A DNA stretch of 64,000 nucleotides from Polyangiaceae bacterium (GTDB lineage Bacteria; Myxococcota_A; Polyangia; Polyangiales; Polyangiaceae), in NCBI GenBank assembly GCA_019637295.1, contig JAHBVX010000006.1, positions 372,001 through 436,000 on the forward strand, given 5' to 3'. The translations under genes and the position numbers were made by a program. The notes beneath the pieces were generated by a model, which was not told the origin of the DNA, searched no databases, and saw nothing but the letters and a program-made list of their open reading frames with translations. This document shows positions 1 to 7,773 of the stretch, in pieces. The first letter of the stretch is position 1. Every line of letters starts with the position of its first letter.

Positions 1-175
1 ACCGAGAGCAGGGCGCTCCGCCAGCCCCACCCTTGCCCGCCGACGCGTCAGGGCCTCCGGCGCCCGACCCACCGACTCCCCCCGTCGACGTGCTTGCGCT
101 CGACCCTCCCGAGCTAGCGTCCGTCGAATTGTCGTCCGTGTTGGAGGCGCAGGCGGCAGTACCGAGAAGCACCAA
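1..175 (-). CDS. Gly/Ser-rich lipoprotein, 5' part only (cut by window edge)
   Basis: The minus strand here reads as the N-terminus of a secreted lipoprotein. A short hydrophobic stretch ends in the lipobox LLGTAAC, followed by an Asp/Ser-rich spacer and then Gly/Ser repeats such as GGVGGSGAGG. This is the same build as the gene 31 nt upstream (207-860), so the two are probably a co-transcribed tandem pair. I place the start at the TTG at 175; a GTG at 172 is equally possible, and a GGAGGAGG run at 189-196 (minus strand) is a likely but rather distant ribosome site. The signal peptide is short from either start, so the true start is uncertain. The C-terminal domain lies outside the window and no function can be given. 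Confidence 0.55.
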   Translation of the reverse strand, partial: MVLLGTAACASNTDDNSTDASSGGSSASTSTGGVGGSGAGGPDASAGKGGAGGAPCSR

Positions 176-206
176 GTACGCTTTCGTTCCTCCTCCAAGT
201 AAGCGC

Positions 207-860
207 TCAAGACGAACAGAAGCAGCAGTTGGTTGGCAGGCAGAGCCCGACGTTTTGCCCGGTGAGCAGGCAGGCGGCGGTGCACACGAACTGGCTCGCC
301 GCATCGGAAAAGTTGCAGGGCATGGCGCAGCCGCTGCTCCCGCCGGTGCCGGTGCTGCCGCCGGTGCCGGGAGAGCCGCCGCTGCCGCTCTGCGGAACGC
401 AGCTGCTGCCGCTCTTGACGTAGCCCGACACACAGTCGAAGTCGCACTGATCGCCGGTACACTTCAGGTTCGCGTTGCTGATGGCGCCGCAGGGCGTGCA
501 GGTCGTGGTCGAACAGCCGACGCCCGGACTGGGCGGGACACACAAGCCACCGCAGCTCTTCTCGCCGCCGCTGCAGCCGCCGCTGCCGCCGGTGGCCGCG
601 CCGCCGCTGCCGGGCGCTCCGCCCGAGGGCTGGCCGCCGCTGCCGCTGCCCGCCGCGCCACCCGAGGCGCCCGCGCTGCCGCCGCCCGCGCCTTGCCCCG
701 CGCCGCCGCCGGTGGGGTTGTCCGTCTTGCCGCCGACGGCGGCCGCGCCGGCGCTGCCCCCGCTGCTGCCGCCCCCCGAGCCTTCATCGTCGAGGGTCTC
801 GCCCGTCGCGCAGCCCGCGACCAACCCGAACGACACCAAGAATGACCACCCACGCAGCAC
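207..860 (-). CDS. Gly-rich, Cys-rich secreted lipoprotein
   Basis: A predicted 217-residue lipoprotein with a GTG start at 860. The N-terminus is a signal peptide ending in the lipobox GLVAGC. A linker of about 85 residues made almost only of Gly, Ser, Ala and Pro follows. Next is a Cys-rich domain with about ten cysteines (GGLCVPPSPGVGCSTTTC and C-D-F-D-C patterns) that resembles small EGF/notch-like disulphide modules, and a final Cys-rich segment ending NCCFC. The linker suggests an extended stalk that holds the disulphide-rich head away from the membrane. It lies directly upstream of a second lipoprotein of the same build. The start is chosen because the signal sequence begins there; longer in-frame extensions look like antisense sequence. 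The ligand is unknown. Confidence 0.75.
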   Translation of the reverse strand: MLRGWSFLVSFGLVAGCATGETLDDEGSGGGSSGGSAGAAAVGGKTDNPTGGGAGQGAGGGSAGASGGAAGSGSGGQPSGGAPGSGGAATGGSGGCSGGEKSCGGLCVPPSPGVGCSTTTCTPCGAISNANLKCTGDQCDFDCVSGYVKSGSSCVPQSGSGGSPGTGGSTGTGGSSGCAMPCNFSDAASQFVCTAACLLTGQNVGLCLPTNCCFCSS

Positions 861-949
861 GGAGCGAGCATAGCAAAAAGCCGCTCGCGGTCCCGGCCGC
901 CGGTGGATGGACCGGGTATCTTGTCGCACCTTATATGCGGATGTAGGTG

Positions 950-1843
950 TCAGCCGCTCGCGCGCCGGCCCGACAGCCCGAGCACCGTGAGGGGCTCGTC
1001 GCTGAGCGATACGGTGGTGACGTCGCCCAGCTCGACGTTGATCCGTTGGTAGGGGCCGTCCAGAAACAGGCACGACTCGGTCATCATGCTCTCGGCGACC
1101 ACCGCCTCGTCCGGCTCGATGAGCACACGCAACAGGCGATAGCGGCGCCCAAACGGGGCGTAGGGCTCGCGCACGACGAGCTGTAGCCGGCGTGAGCGCA
1201 GCGGCAGCACGCGCCCGCCGGCGCTGCGCTGCGCCGCCGTGGAGCCCGCAGCCGGTCCCACCCAGAAGCCGCTCGAGCGCTGCTCTTCCCGGCGCCCCTG
1301 ATGGGTCAACAAGTAGCGCGAGGTAGCGGCCGGCGAGGCGTGGCAGAACAGCGCTTCGTTGAGCACGCGTCGCGAGCGCACGCGACCGTTGACCGCCACG
1401 CTCATGCGCTCGAGGCGCATGCTCTGCAAGCTGCCATCCAGCGCGCCGCGGAGCATCTTGACGATGTTGCTGCGACGCGCAGCACAAAAGAACCCCACGC
1501 TGAAGCGCGGCGCGCTGTTGACCCCGAGCAAGGGTACTCGACTGACGTTGTGCGACGCCGCGAGCAGGGTGCCGTCGCCGCCCACGGCGACGACCAGCGC
1601 TGCATCTCCGGGATCGAACGCCGCGTGGGAGCCGCGCAGCATGATCGCGCGCGCGCCCAGCTTGTCGAGCGCCTCCGAGACCGCATCGACGGTCCTCAGG
1701 TGTTCGTCGTGCGCCGAGAGCCAGTTACGCACCGCGGGGGCACCGCGCCTCACCAACCGGCGCGCGTGCGGATCGCCCTCCTCTTCGACGTAGCGGCGAT
1801 ACGCCGAGCGCTTCGCGACGATGATCACGCGCGGCGGGCTCAT
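950..1843 (-). CDS. nadK: NAD kinase family protein
   Basis: ATP-NAD kinase family (phosphorylates NAD to NADP in the cytoplasm), 297 residues, the usual length. The diagnostic GGDGT motif is at residues 88-92 in AVVAVGGDGTLL-like context. The NE substrate-binding motif follows (LNEALFCHASPAATSRY) and then the conserved glycine-rich WVGPAAGSTAA loop. It starts with ATG at 1843 and overlaps the stop codon of the upstream NUDIX gene in an ATGA junction, so the two are probably translated together. A nucleotide-pool role for the pair fits this arrangement. The C-terminal part is more divergent than in typical NadK, so a diacylglycerol- or sphingosine-kinase-like relative is a less likely alternative. 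Confidence 0.85.
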   Translation of the reverse strand: MSPPRVIIVAKRSAYRRYVEEEGDPHARRLVRRGAPAVRNWLSAHDEHLRTVDAVSEALDKLGARAIMLRGSHAAFDPGDAALVVAVGGDGTLLAASHNVSRVPLLGVNSAPRFSVGFFCAARRSNIVKMLRGALDGSLQSMRLERMSVAVNGRVRSRRVLNEALFCHASPAATSRYLLTHQGRREEQRSSGFWVGPAAGSTAAQRSAGGRVLPLRSRRLQLVVREPYAPFGRRYRLLRVLIEPDEAVVAESMMTESCLFLDGPYQRINVELGDVTTVSLSDEPLTVLGLSGRRASG

Positions 1844-2517
1844 GGCAGGATTTCCAGCAAGCGGCGCGCGGCCAGCTCGGTCTTGGCGTCTTCGACCTCA
1901 CCGCGCCGGCACGCCTCGAGCAGCTCCGTCAGCGGCACGTCGATCACGGCGCCGGCGTGCTCCAGGGGAGAGCCGTCATTCTCGGGCTGTCTGCGCGACG
2001 CGGGAACGACGGGTACGTGAAAGAAGAAGTGACGCTCGCCCACGACCCCCGGCGCGGGGAACGTGCTCGGACCGAGCGGCGCGAGCGCCTCCGGGTCGAG
2101 CGCGAAGCCGAGCTCTTCTTCGACTTCGCGCGCGGCGGCCTGACGCACACCGGCCAGCGACTGCTCGGAGGCTTCCACCAGGCCCGCGGGCAGCTCCCAG
2201 GCAGAACCGAGCTCGGCGCTCTCGGTCAGCGGCGAGCGCGCGCGATCCCGCAGCGCGACGGGTGGCCGCACCACGCTGCGCAGGAACACTCGTCGCGTGC
2301 CGGCGGGGTCGACGAAGTGCGCGGCGACGACTACCGCGTCGAGGGCGGGCCGATCCACCTCGTCGTACAAGAACGGCTCGCTCACGGTCCCGTCCGGGTA
2401 GTGGGCGCGGCAGCGCCGCCGCAGCAGGCGCAGGAAGCCGCCTGGATCCGGCGGCGAGGAGTCTTCGACCACCTCGATCCGGATGTGCGGCGGTGGCGGC
2501 AGCAAGCGTCGGCTCAT
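1840..2517 (-). CDS. NUDIX hydrolase, ADP-ribose pyrophosphatase-like
   Basis: A 225-residue NUDIX protein. The Nudix box is recognisable (ELPAGLVEASE then AAAREVEEELGF) but it has about four extra residues between the G-x5-E part and the R-E-V-x-E-E part. Members with a WELPAG-like sequence before the box commonly hydrolyse ADP-ribose or related dinucleotides; the real substrate cannot be read from sequence. I chose the ATG at 2517 because upstream in-frame sequence looks non-coding. The stop codon overlaps the start of the NAD kinase gene (ATGA), pointing to a nucleotide-turnover operon. Its 5' end is divergent from the HEAT-protein gene at 2605. Confidence 0.85.
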   Translation of the reverse strand: MSRRLLPPPPHIRIEVVEDSSPPDPGGFLRLLRRRCRAHYPDGTVSEPFLYDEVDRPALDAVVVAAHFVDPAGTRRVFLRSVVRPPVALRDRARSPLTESAELGSAWELPAGLVEASEQSLAGVRQAAAREVEEELGFALDPEALAPLGPSTFPAPGVVGERHFFFHVPVVPASRRQPENDGSPLEHAGAVIDVPLTELLEACRRGEVEDAKTELAARRLLEILP

Positions 2518-2604
2518 GTTCGGAGCGCCTTTCGGCCGGGCGCCATAGTGGACTTGCCCACGCCGGCACCCGAGGGTACATCGCACGCTGGTCTGGGGAG
2601 AATC

Positions 2605-3462
2605 ATGAACATGCGTCACAGGCAGCAAATCGGGCTCGCGTTGGTGCTCGGCGCCCTCGCTTCTGGACTACCAGCGGCCGTCACCGCGCAGCCCAAACCC
2701 AAGGCCGGCGCGAAGGCGCTCGATCTGGCGCGGCTGCAGGCAGCGCTCGAGAGCGGGGACGAGAAGCGCGCGCTCGAAGCGCTCAGCACCATCGACGGCG
2801 CGGGCGCCGCCGGCAAGGCAGCGGCGCCTCTGGTGCAGGGGCTGCTCGCGCGGGGAGCCAACGCACCCCTGCTCGGCCGCGCCATCGAGGTGTGCGGCGG
2901 TCTCGGCGTGGAGAGCTGCAGCGCGCCCATCGCGCCGTATCTACGTCACCGAATGCCTCAGGTCCGCCGCGCCGCGGCCAAGGCGCTGATCGACACCAAG
3001 GGTCCGGTCGCCGTCCGCGCGCTCAGCGCCGCGCTGCGCAGCCCGGATCCGCAGGTGCGCGGCATCGCGGCGAGCGGCCTCGGCTCGCTGCGCGCGCACG
3101 ACGCGCTGCCCGACTTGTTCAAGGCGCTCTCGCTCAAGGTGAGCGAGGCGGCCACATCCATCGGGCAGCTGTGCAAGCCGGAGGAGTGCGAGAAGTTCGC
3201 CACGCTGCTCGGCAAGCAGCCCTTCGACGTGATGACCAGCGGGTTCGATCAGATCTTGTTTCGACCGACCGCGGAGGTGCCGGACGATCAAAAGATCCGG
3301 ATCGTGGGGCGGCTTCGTGAGCTGGGCACCAAGGACGCAGGAAACTATTTGGCGGAGGTCGCGTCGCGCTGGCCGGCGAACGGCAGCAAGCGCGTGAAGC
3401 AGGCGATCGATGGCGCTGTCAAAGCGCTCGGCGGCAGGGCGAGCTCGGAGGACGACGAATGA
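2605..3462 (+). CDS. secreted HEAT-repeat protein
   Basis: A 285-residue protein with a cleavable-looking signal peptide (basic MNMRHRQQ, then hydrophobic LALVLGALASGLPAAVTA). Helical repeats of HEAT/armadillo type follow, with motifs such as PQVRRAAAKALIDTKG and PDPQVRGIAASGLGSL around residues 115-175. HEAT repeats act as protein-binding scaffolds; the partner is unknown, but the next gene also has helical repeats and overlaps it by ATGA, so the two products probably work together in the envelope. An alternative ATG six bases downstream (2611) sits at a slightly better distance from the GGGGAG at 2595-2600. Confidence 0.75.
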   Translation: MNMRHRQQIGLALVLGALASGLPAAVTAQPKPKAGAKALDLARLQAALESGDEKRALEALSTIDGAGAAGKAAAPLVQGLLARGANAPLLGRAIEVCGGLGVESCSAPIAPYLRHRMPQVRRAAAKALIDTKGPVAVRALSAALRSPDPQVRGIAASGLGSLRAHDALPDLFKALSLKVSEAATSIGQLCKPEECEKFATLLGKQPFDVMTSGFDQILFRPTAEVPDDQKIRIVGRLRELGTKDAGNYLAEVASRWPANGSKRVKQAIDGAVKALGGRASSEDDE

Positions 3463-5222
3463 GAGCGCTAGCCGCCATCGGACTCTCGCTCGCTGCGACG
3501 AGCTGCAGCGGAGCGGCCTCCCAAGCCGGCCGTGTGTTCACCGCGAACTGGCAGAACGACGGCGGAAAGGGCATCGCGGCGGTACACACCGCCGTGGGCT
3601 CGGCGCCGCTCGCGCCAGGCCCCGGGCTCGCCGTCGGGGTGACGAAGAGCGGACTGAGCGCCGCGCTGCTCGACGGCAAAGGGAGCTGGAAGTACGCGGG
3701 CAAGGTCGACGCGCTGCCCACCATCAGCGGCGACGTCGTGGTGCTCACCACGGGCGGCGAGGTCGTCGCGCTCGACGCGCGCACCGGCGCCAAGCTCTGG
3801 AGCGTGTCGAGCCAAGGGCGCAGCCTACGCGGCGCGGGGGACGACGGCTCGACCACCGTCGTCAGCCTCGGCGCGCCTGGCGGCGGACGCAGCCTGCTGC
3901 TCGCCGTGGTGCGCGACGGCAAAGTGACGCTGAAGCTCGAGCCCGAGCCCGAGATCGGCACCCCCGCCATTCAAGGCGGCATCGCGTTCGTGCCTTGGTC
4001 CAATCAGTACGTGTCCGCCGTGGACGTCGCGGCCGGTAGCGAAGCCGGCCGACTGCTCTTGCGCGAGCAGGTCAGCCACGCCGTCAACGTCTCGGGCAAG
4101 CTCTACTTCGGTGAGCTGAGCTTGATCGCGTTCGACGAGCGTATCGGACAGGCGACCGCGGGCGGCGCGACCCGCGTCACGCTGCCGATGCGAGAGCTGC
4201 CCGGCAAGCCCGCTTGGTTCACGGACGGCGCCACCGTGCAGCCCAAGAGCGGGACGGCGCGCGAGCGCATCCGCCTGTACGCGCGACCCGACGGCGCGGC
4301 GATCGGCGGCGGTCGCTTCGCCGCCACGTACTTCCGCGTCGTCATGGGACTGGGCGCGACTGACGCGACGCTGAACTGGGTCGTCACGGCGGACTCGGAC
4401 GTGCTCGGCGGCGCTGCCGCGAAGGGTGGCTTCGCCTTCTGTACCGCGAGCGGCCAGGTGCTGCTGCGCGACGAGACCGGCGGCGACGCAGGCAGCGTGT
4501 CGCTCGGCGGCGAGGTGAGCGGCTGCGTGGTGCAGGCCGGCAGCTTCGCGCTGTCGACGGGCAAACCCCCGCTGCCCCTGGCGCAGCAGATCGCCCGCGC
4601 GCTCGAGGCGCGGTCGGCGGACATGGTCGTCGCGCAGCGCTTCCTGCTGCGCGAGCTGGGCGCACTGCAAGACGCCTTCGTGACCAAGGTGCTGATCGAT
4701 CTGGCAGAGAACCCGCGCACCTCGCCCCTGTTGCTGGAAGATGGGCGCCAGCTGCTCGCCGCTCGTCGGTCCGGCGCGGAACACATGCTCGAGGCCCTCA
4801 GCAAGCACTACGACTTCCTCACGGACACGGTGCGTCCACCGCCGGTGGGGCCGCTGGCGGATGCGCTGGCTGCCATGAACGAGAAGCGCGGCGCCACGCT
4901 GCTCGCCAAGCACCTGAACGACCCCGCGAACAGCGCGGACGACATCCAGCGCGCCGCCCGCGCCCTCGACAAGCTCGCGGACAGCTCAGAGGCCGACGAG
5001 CTCAAGACGTTCTTCGCCCTGTACCGCGCGACCGCGGATCAGAAGGAGCTGGTCAGCGCCGTCATCTCCGTGGCGCGCGCGATCGTGCGCGTCGGCGGCG
5101 ACGAGGGCAAGCGCATCGTGCGCGACGCCGCGCGTGATCCGCTCACGCACCCCGACATCCAAGCCGGCCTCGCCCCATTGGTCGTGCCGGAGCCCGCGGA
5201 CAAGGCAGCTCAGCAGAAGTAG
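3459..5222 (+). CDS. PQQ-like beta-propeller lipoprotein with helical C-terminal half
   Basis: A 587-residue lipoprotein (signal MRALAAIGLSLAATSC with a lipobox ending at Cys16). The first 370 residues resemble PQQ/BamB-type beta-propeller blades: repeated hydrophobic strands and the typical motif VVALDARTGAKLW near residues 105-117. The last 200 residues are alpha-helical and look like HEAT-type repeats. It overlaps the upstream HEAT gene by 4 nt. The pair would form a membrane-attached scaffold at the periplasmic side. No catalytic residues are visible; a role in outer-membrane assembly like BamB is possible but not shown. Confidence 0.7.
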   Translation: MRALAAIGLSLAATSCSGAASQAGRVFTANWQNDGGKGIAAVHTAVGSAPLAPGPGLAVGVTKSGLSAALLDGKGSWKYAGKVDALPTISGDVVVLTTGGEVVALDARTGAKLWSVSSQGRSLRGAGDDGSTTVVSLGAPGGGRSLLLAVVRDGKVTLKLEPEPEIGTPAIQGGIAFVPWSNQYVSAVDVAAGSEAGRLLLREQVSHAVNVSGKLYFGELSLIAFDERIGQATAGGATRVTLPMRELPGKPAWFTDGATVQPKSGTARERIRLYARPDGAAIGGGRFAATYFRVVMGLGATDATLNWVVTADSDVLGGAAAKGGFAFCTASGQVLLRDETGGDAGSVSLGGEVSGCVVQAGSFALSTGKPPLPLAQQIARALEARSADMVVAQRFLLRELGALQDAFVTKVLIDLAENPRTSPLLLEDGRQLLAARRSGAEHMLEALSKHYDFLTDTVRPPPVGPLADALAAMNEKRGATLLAKHLNDPANSADDIQRAARALDKLADSSEADELKTFFALYRATADQKELVSAVISVARAIVRVGGDEGKRIVRDAARDPLTHPDIQAGLAPLVVPEPADKAAQQK

Positions 5223-5237
5223 CGGGCTCTGGGGCTC

Positions 5238-5259
5238 GTGCTCGCTAGGGCTCGAGCAC
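5238..5259. terminator. possible bidirectional hairpin between convergent genes
   Basis: A perfect 7-bp inverted repeat (GTGCTCG / CGAGCAC) with an 8-nt loop sits where the propeller gene (+) and vapC (-) converge. There is only a short T run after it, so termination is a guess. Confidence 0.3.
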
Positions 5260-5676
5260 TTTGAACCTTCCGAACACGTGGAAGTCCCGCGCGTTGGTGG
5301 TGAGTATGGAGGCGATGTCGTTCGACAGGTAGGTTGCCGCGAGCAACGTGTCGAGCAGGCGCTTGCGTCCGAGATCGTGCTCGCGCAGCCAACCAAGGAA
5401 CAAGGGCGCGGTGCGTTCACCCGGTAACGCTGCGACGATCTCCTTGGCGGTCCACCAGCGCTCTGCGCGCTCACGTGCGTGGGTCATCGTCAGGGGCTTG
5501 CTGAAGCGCCGGGGATCGGTGACCACGTGGATGAACTCGGCGAGCACCTGCGGCGCGAGCGCGAGGCCGTCGCCGCCGTCGAGGAGCCGCGCGACGAGTG
5601 CACGGGCCGCTCCGTGTGAGGGATGGCCGCTGACCTCTCGTGCCACGAGCAGGCTCGTGTCTACCCCGTGAATCAC
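5245..5676 (-). CDS. vapC: PIN-domain toxin (VapC-like)
   Basis: A 143-residue PIN-domain ribonuclease of the VapC type, which inhibits growth by cutting structured RNA when not bound by its antitoxin. The acidic active-site positions are visible: Asp in HGVDTSLLVA near the N-terminus, Glu in VLAEFIHV, Asp in KRLLDTLLAATYLSND and Asp in TTNARDF. It starts with GTG and overlaps the antitoxin stop codon (GTGA), the standard coupling in these modules. It is convergent with the propeller lipoprotein gene. The module may be functional; nothing is truncated. Confidence 0.85.
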   Translation of the reverse strand: MIHGVDTSLLVAREVSGHPSHGAARALVARLLDGGDGLALAPQVLAEFIHVVTDPRRFSKPLTMTHARERAERWWTAKEIVAALPGERTAPLFLGWLREHDLGRKRLLDTLLAATYLSNDIASILTTNARDFHVFGRFKVLEP

Positions 5677-5903
5677 CCGAGCATTTCCTCGAGCAGATCG
5701 TCCTCTGGCGAGAGCGGGCGCAAGACCTTGCCCACGTCGAGTGGATCGAGCTCCCGCACGCTCCCTCTGCGCTCCGTCCAGCGCTGCCGATAGGCCTCCA
5801 TCGCCTCGCGGATCAGCTCCGCAGCGGTCCTATCCTGGCGCTTTGCGTAGTCTTGGAACTCCAGATAGGTGGGCTCTGATACATTTATTGTGATGGTCTT
5901 CAT
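5673..5903 (-). CDS. vapB: ribbon-helix-helix antitoxin (VapB-like)
   Basis: A 76-residue protein with a ribbon-helix-helix N-terminus: the beta strand KTITINVSE, then helices LEFQDYAKRQD and TAAELIREAMEAYRQRW. Such antitoxins bind their own promoter with the N-terminal fold and wrap the toxin with the acidic C-terminal tail (here LSPEDDLLEEMLG). The stop overlaps the toxin start by four bases. The start codon ATG at 5903 lies inside an AT-rich repeat cluster that probably forms the autoregulatory operator. Confidence 0.8.
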   Translation of the reverse strand: MKTITINVSEPTYLEFQDYAKRQDRTAAELIREAMEAYRQRWTERRGSVRELDPLDVGKVLRPLSPEDDLLEEMLG

Positions 5904-5922
5904 ATGTATGACGAAATGTATC
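5878..5922. promoter_or_regulatory. operator-like repeats over the vapBC start
   Basis: A perfect 9-bp inverted repeat (GATACATTT at 5878-5886, AAATGTATC at 5914-5922) brackets the antitoxin start codon. On the coding strand two direct copies of ATACAT lie 12 bp apart just before the ATG. The AT-rich composition stands out in this GC-rich genome. Ribbon-helix-helix antitoxins usually bind such spaced repeats, so autoregulation is the likely role (inference). Confidence 0.5.
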
Positions 5923-6129
5923 TTGCGCCACGGCGCTGTCAACCGAGGTCTCTGCTCAACGCGCCGCTCCGCACCCGCGCTGGGCCGACTGGCCCGTCTC
6001 GTCGGTGAGGTACTGCGCGGCGCCGCGCCGCTCCCGCGCCGGACCGACAACGAACGGGGGGTCGCTCGCCCCTTTGGCGTCCACCTGCATCCCCTGCGGC
6101 GCACGGGCCAGCGCGCACCGCGGGGAGCT

Positions 6130-6627
6130 TCAGCCGTCTTCGATCCGGATACGAGCGCGCGGCGGGGCGGGCTCGTCACCTGAGTCCGCTCCCTTCGCTG
6201 CGGGCTCGCTCTGCGCCGCTTCGGCGGGCTGCTCGGTCGTGCTCGCGGTGGGCTCGTCGTCGCGCATCGCCTTGCCCACGATCGTCTCGACGCGGTCGGC
6301 GATCCGCTCCACGACGCTGAGCAGCTCGCGGCCCGCGTCCTCTGCCACCTCCTCGATGTGTCGCGGGTCGAGGTTCTTTGCGGCCTTCTTGCCGAGGGCG
6401 CCCACCTTCTTGGCATCGAGCGACTCGAGGCTCTCGAGCGCCCGGCGACCGGCTTGTTCGATCCGCGTTGGGTCCACCTTGCGCACGGCCTTGCGCGCGG
6501 CACGCAGCATCAGCTCGAGGCCATCCGCGAGGTCCCGACTGGCGCTGCTGGCGGGGGGCGATGACGACGCGGGCGGCGGCGAGGCGGCGGGGGGCTCGGA
6601 CTTCCGGGGGCCATCGGAGCTGGACAT
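6130..6627 (-). CDS. hypothetical protein, amphipathic-helix rich
   Basis: I do not recognise a family. The 165-residue product has a Ser/Pro/Ala-rich N-terminus (residues 1-30), a central region of charged helices (for example RKAVRKVDPTRIEQAGRR and LGKKAAKNLDPRHIEEV), and an acidic Thr/Glu/Ala tail ending RIRIEDG. There is no signal peptide, membrane segment or cysteine. The DPxxIE motif occurs twice, so the helical part may be an internal duplication. The start is the ATG at 6627; an upstream in-frame start at 6663 adds only a basic stretch. It is divergent from the serine acetyltransferase gene. Confidence 0.55.
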   Translation of the reverse strand: MSSSDGPRKSEPPAASPPPASSSPPASSASRDLADGLELMLRAARKAVRKVDPTRIEQAGRRALESLESLDAKKVGALGKKAAKNLDPRHIEEVAEDAGRELLSVVERIADRVETIVGKAMRDDEPTASTTEQPAEAAQSEPAAKGADSGDEPAPPRARIRIEDG

Positions 6628-6792
6628 GGGCGCTAAGGTGCACACCCTGCGGCGGGGCCGCAATCGCTGGGCGGCTGAAATTCCGAGGACTTGGCGCAGA
6701 TTTCTTGCTCCAGTGGTTGACGAAGGTCGCGAGGGACCTTAACTCCGTCCCCCCCAGCGAGCGCCCTGCGCGCGCGGGGGAAGGCTAAAGTG

Positions 6793-7761
6793 ATGCGAGC
6801 TACCCTCCCCCGCCGTCCGCCCCAGAAGCCCTCGGGCGATCTGTTTCGCGCCCTCCCGTACATGACCCGCCCGCTCATCCGCATCGACGAACTCGAACGC
6901 ACCATCGATGGGGTGGTGCAGAGCTACGACGGCGGGGAGGAGATCAACAACCTCGAGAGCGCGGCGCTCCCCAACAAACGCGCGGTGATCGACGCGTTCA
7001 ACCACCTCAAGCCCGTCATCTTCATGGGCTTCTACGCCACGCGCTCACTCTCTCGCTCGAACCTGCGCCACTCGGTCAGCGAGCACTTGTACCCGGCATA
7101 CGAGATCCTCGTCGAGCAGATCGCCCGCGCGGTCACCTACGAGGAGCGCATCGGCCGCGTCGACATCGCGCGCGCGGAGGGTTGGAACGAAGAGGTGGTG
7201 CTGGGATTGTTCGAGGCCCTCCCCGACCTCCGGCGGGCGTTGAACACGGACGTGCTCGCCGCCTACGACGGGGACCCGGCCGCCAAGAGCATCGAGGAGA
7301 TCGTGTTCTCGTATCCGGCCATCGAGGCCATCACCGCGCACCGCTTGGCGAACGTGCTGTATCGCGCGCAGGTGCCGATGATTCCACGCATCATCAGCGA
7401 GTACGCCCACGGCAAGACGGGCATCGACATCCACGCTGGCGCCACCATCGGCGATCGCTTCTTCGTGGATCACGGCACCGGGGTGGTCATCGGGGAGACC
7501 AGCGTCATCGGCAACAACGTCAAGATCTACCAGGGCGTCACCTTGGGCGCGCTCAGCACGCGGCGCGGAGACCGGCCGATGGATGGCGTGGCCCGGCGTC
7601 ACCCCACCCTCGAAGACGACGTGACCATCTACTCGGGCGCCACCATCCTCGGCGGAGAGACGGTCATCGGCCGGGGCGCGGTGATCGGCGGCAATCAGTG
7701 GATCACCGAGTCCGTCGCCCCCGGCGCCCGGATCTTCGGCAAGAGCCGCGGCGAAGTGTAG
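6793..7761 (+). CDS. cysE: serine O-acetyltransferase
   Basis: Transfers acetyl from acetyl-CoA to L-serine, the first step of cysteine synthesis in the cytoplasm. The 322-residue protein has a long helical N-terminal domain and a C-terminal left-handed beta-helix built of hexapeptide repeats (IDIHAGATIGDRFFVDHG, GVVIGETSVIGNNVKIYQG, ILGGETVIGRGAVIGGN). The catalytic His/Asp pair is in the FVDHGTG segment. Length and architecture match the EpsC/SrpH-type long form rather than the short E. coli CysE. A GTG directly before the ATG could also be used. It is monocistronic as far as visible. Confidence 0.9.
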   Translation: MRATLPRRPPQKPSGDLFRALPYMTRPLIRIDELERTIDGVVQSYDGGEEINNLESAALPNKRAVIDAFNHLKPVIFMGFYATRSLSRSNLRHSVSEHLYPAYEILVEQIARAVTYEERIGRVDIARAEGWNEEVVLGLFEALPDLRRALNTDVLAAYDGDPAAKSIEEIVFSYPAIEAITAHRLANVLYRAQVPMIPRIISEYAHGKTGIDIHAGATIGDRFFVDHGTGVVIGETSVIGNNVKIYQGVTLGALSTRRGDRPMDGVARRHPTLEDDVTIYSGATILGGETVIGRGAVIGGNQWITESVAPGARIFGKSRGEV

Positions 7762-7773
7762 TCCGCGAGCCGT

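Noticed and set aside
33-845. A 270-codon plus-strand frame overlapping the first two lipoproteins
   Set aside because: Its middle is poly-Ala/Arg, the expected complement of Gly/Ser linkers; the minus strand has signal peptides and Cys modules.
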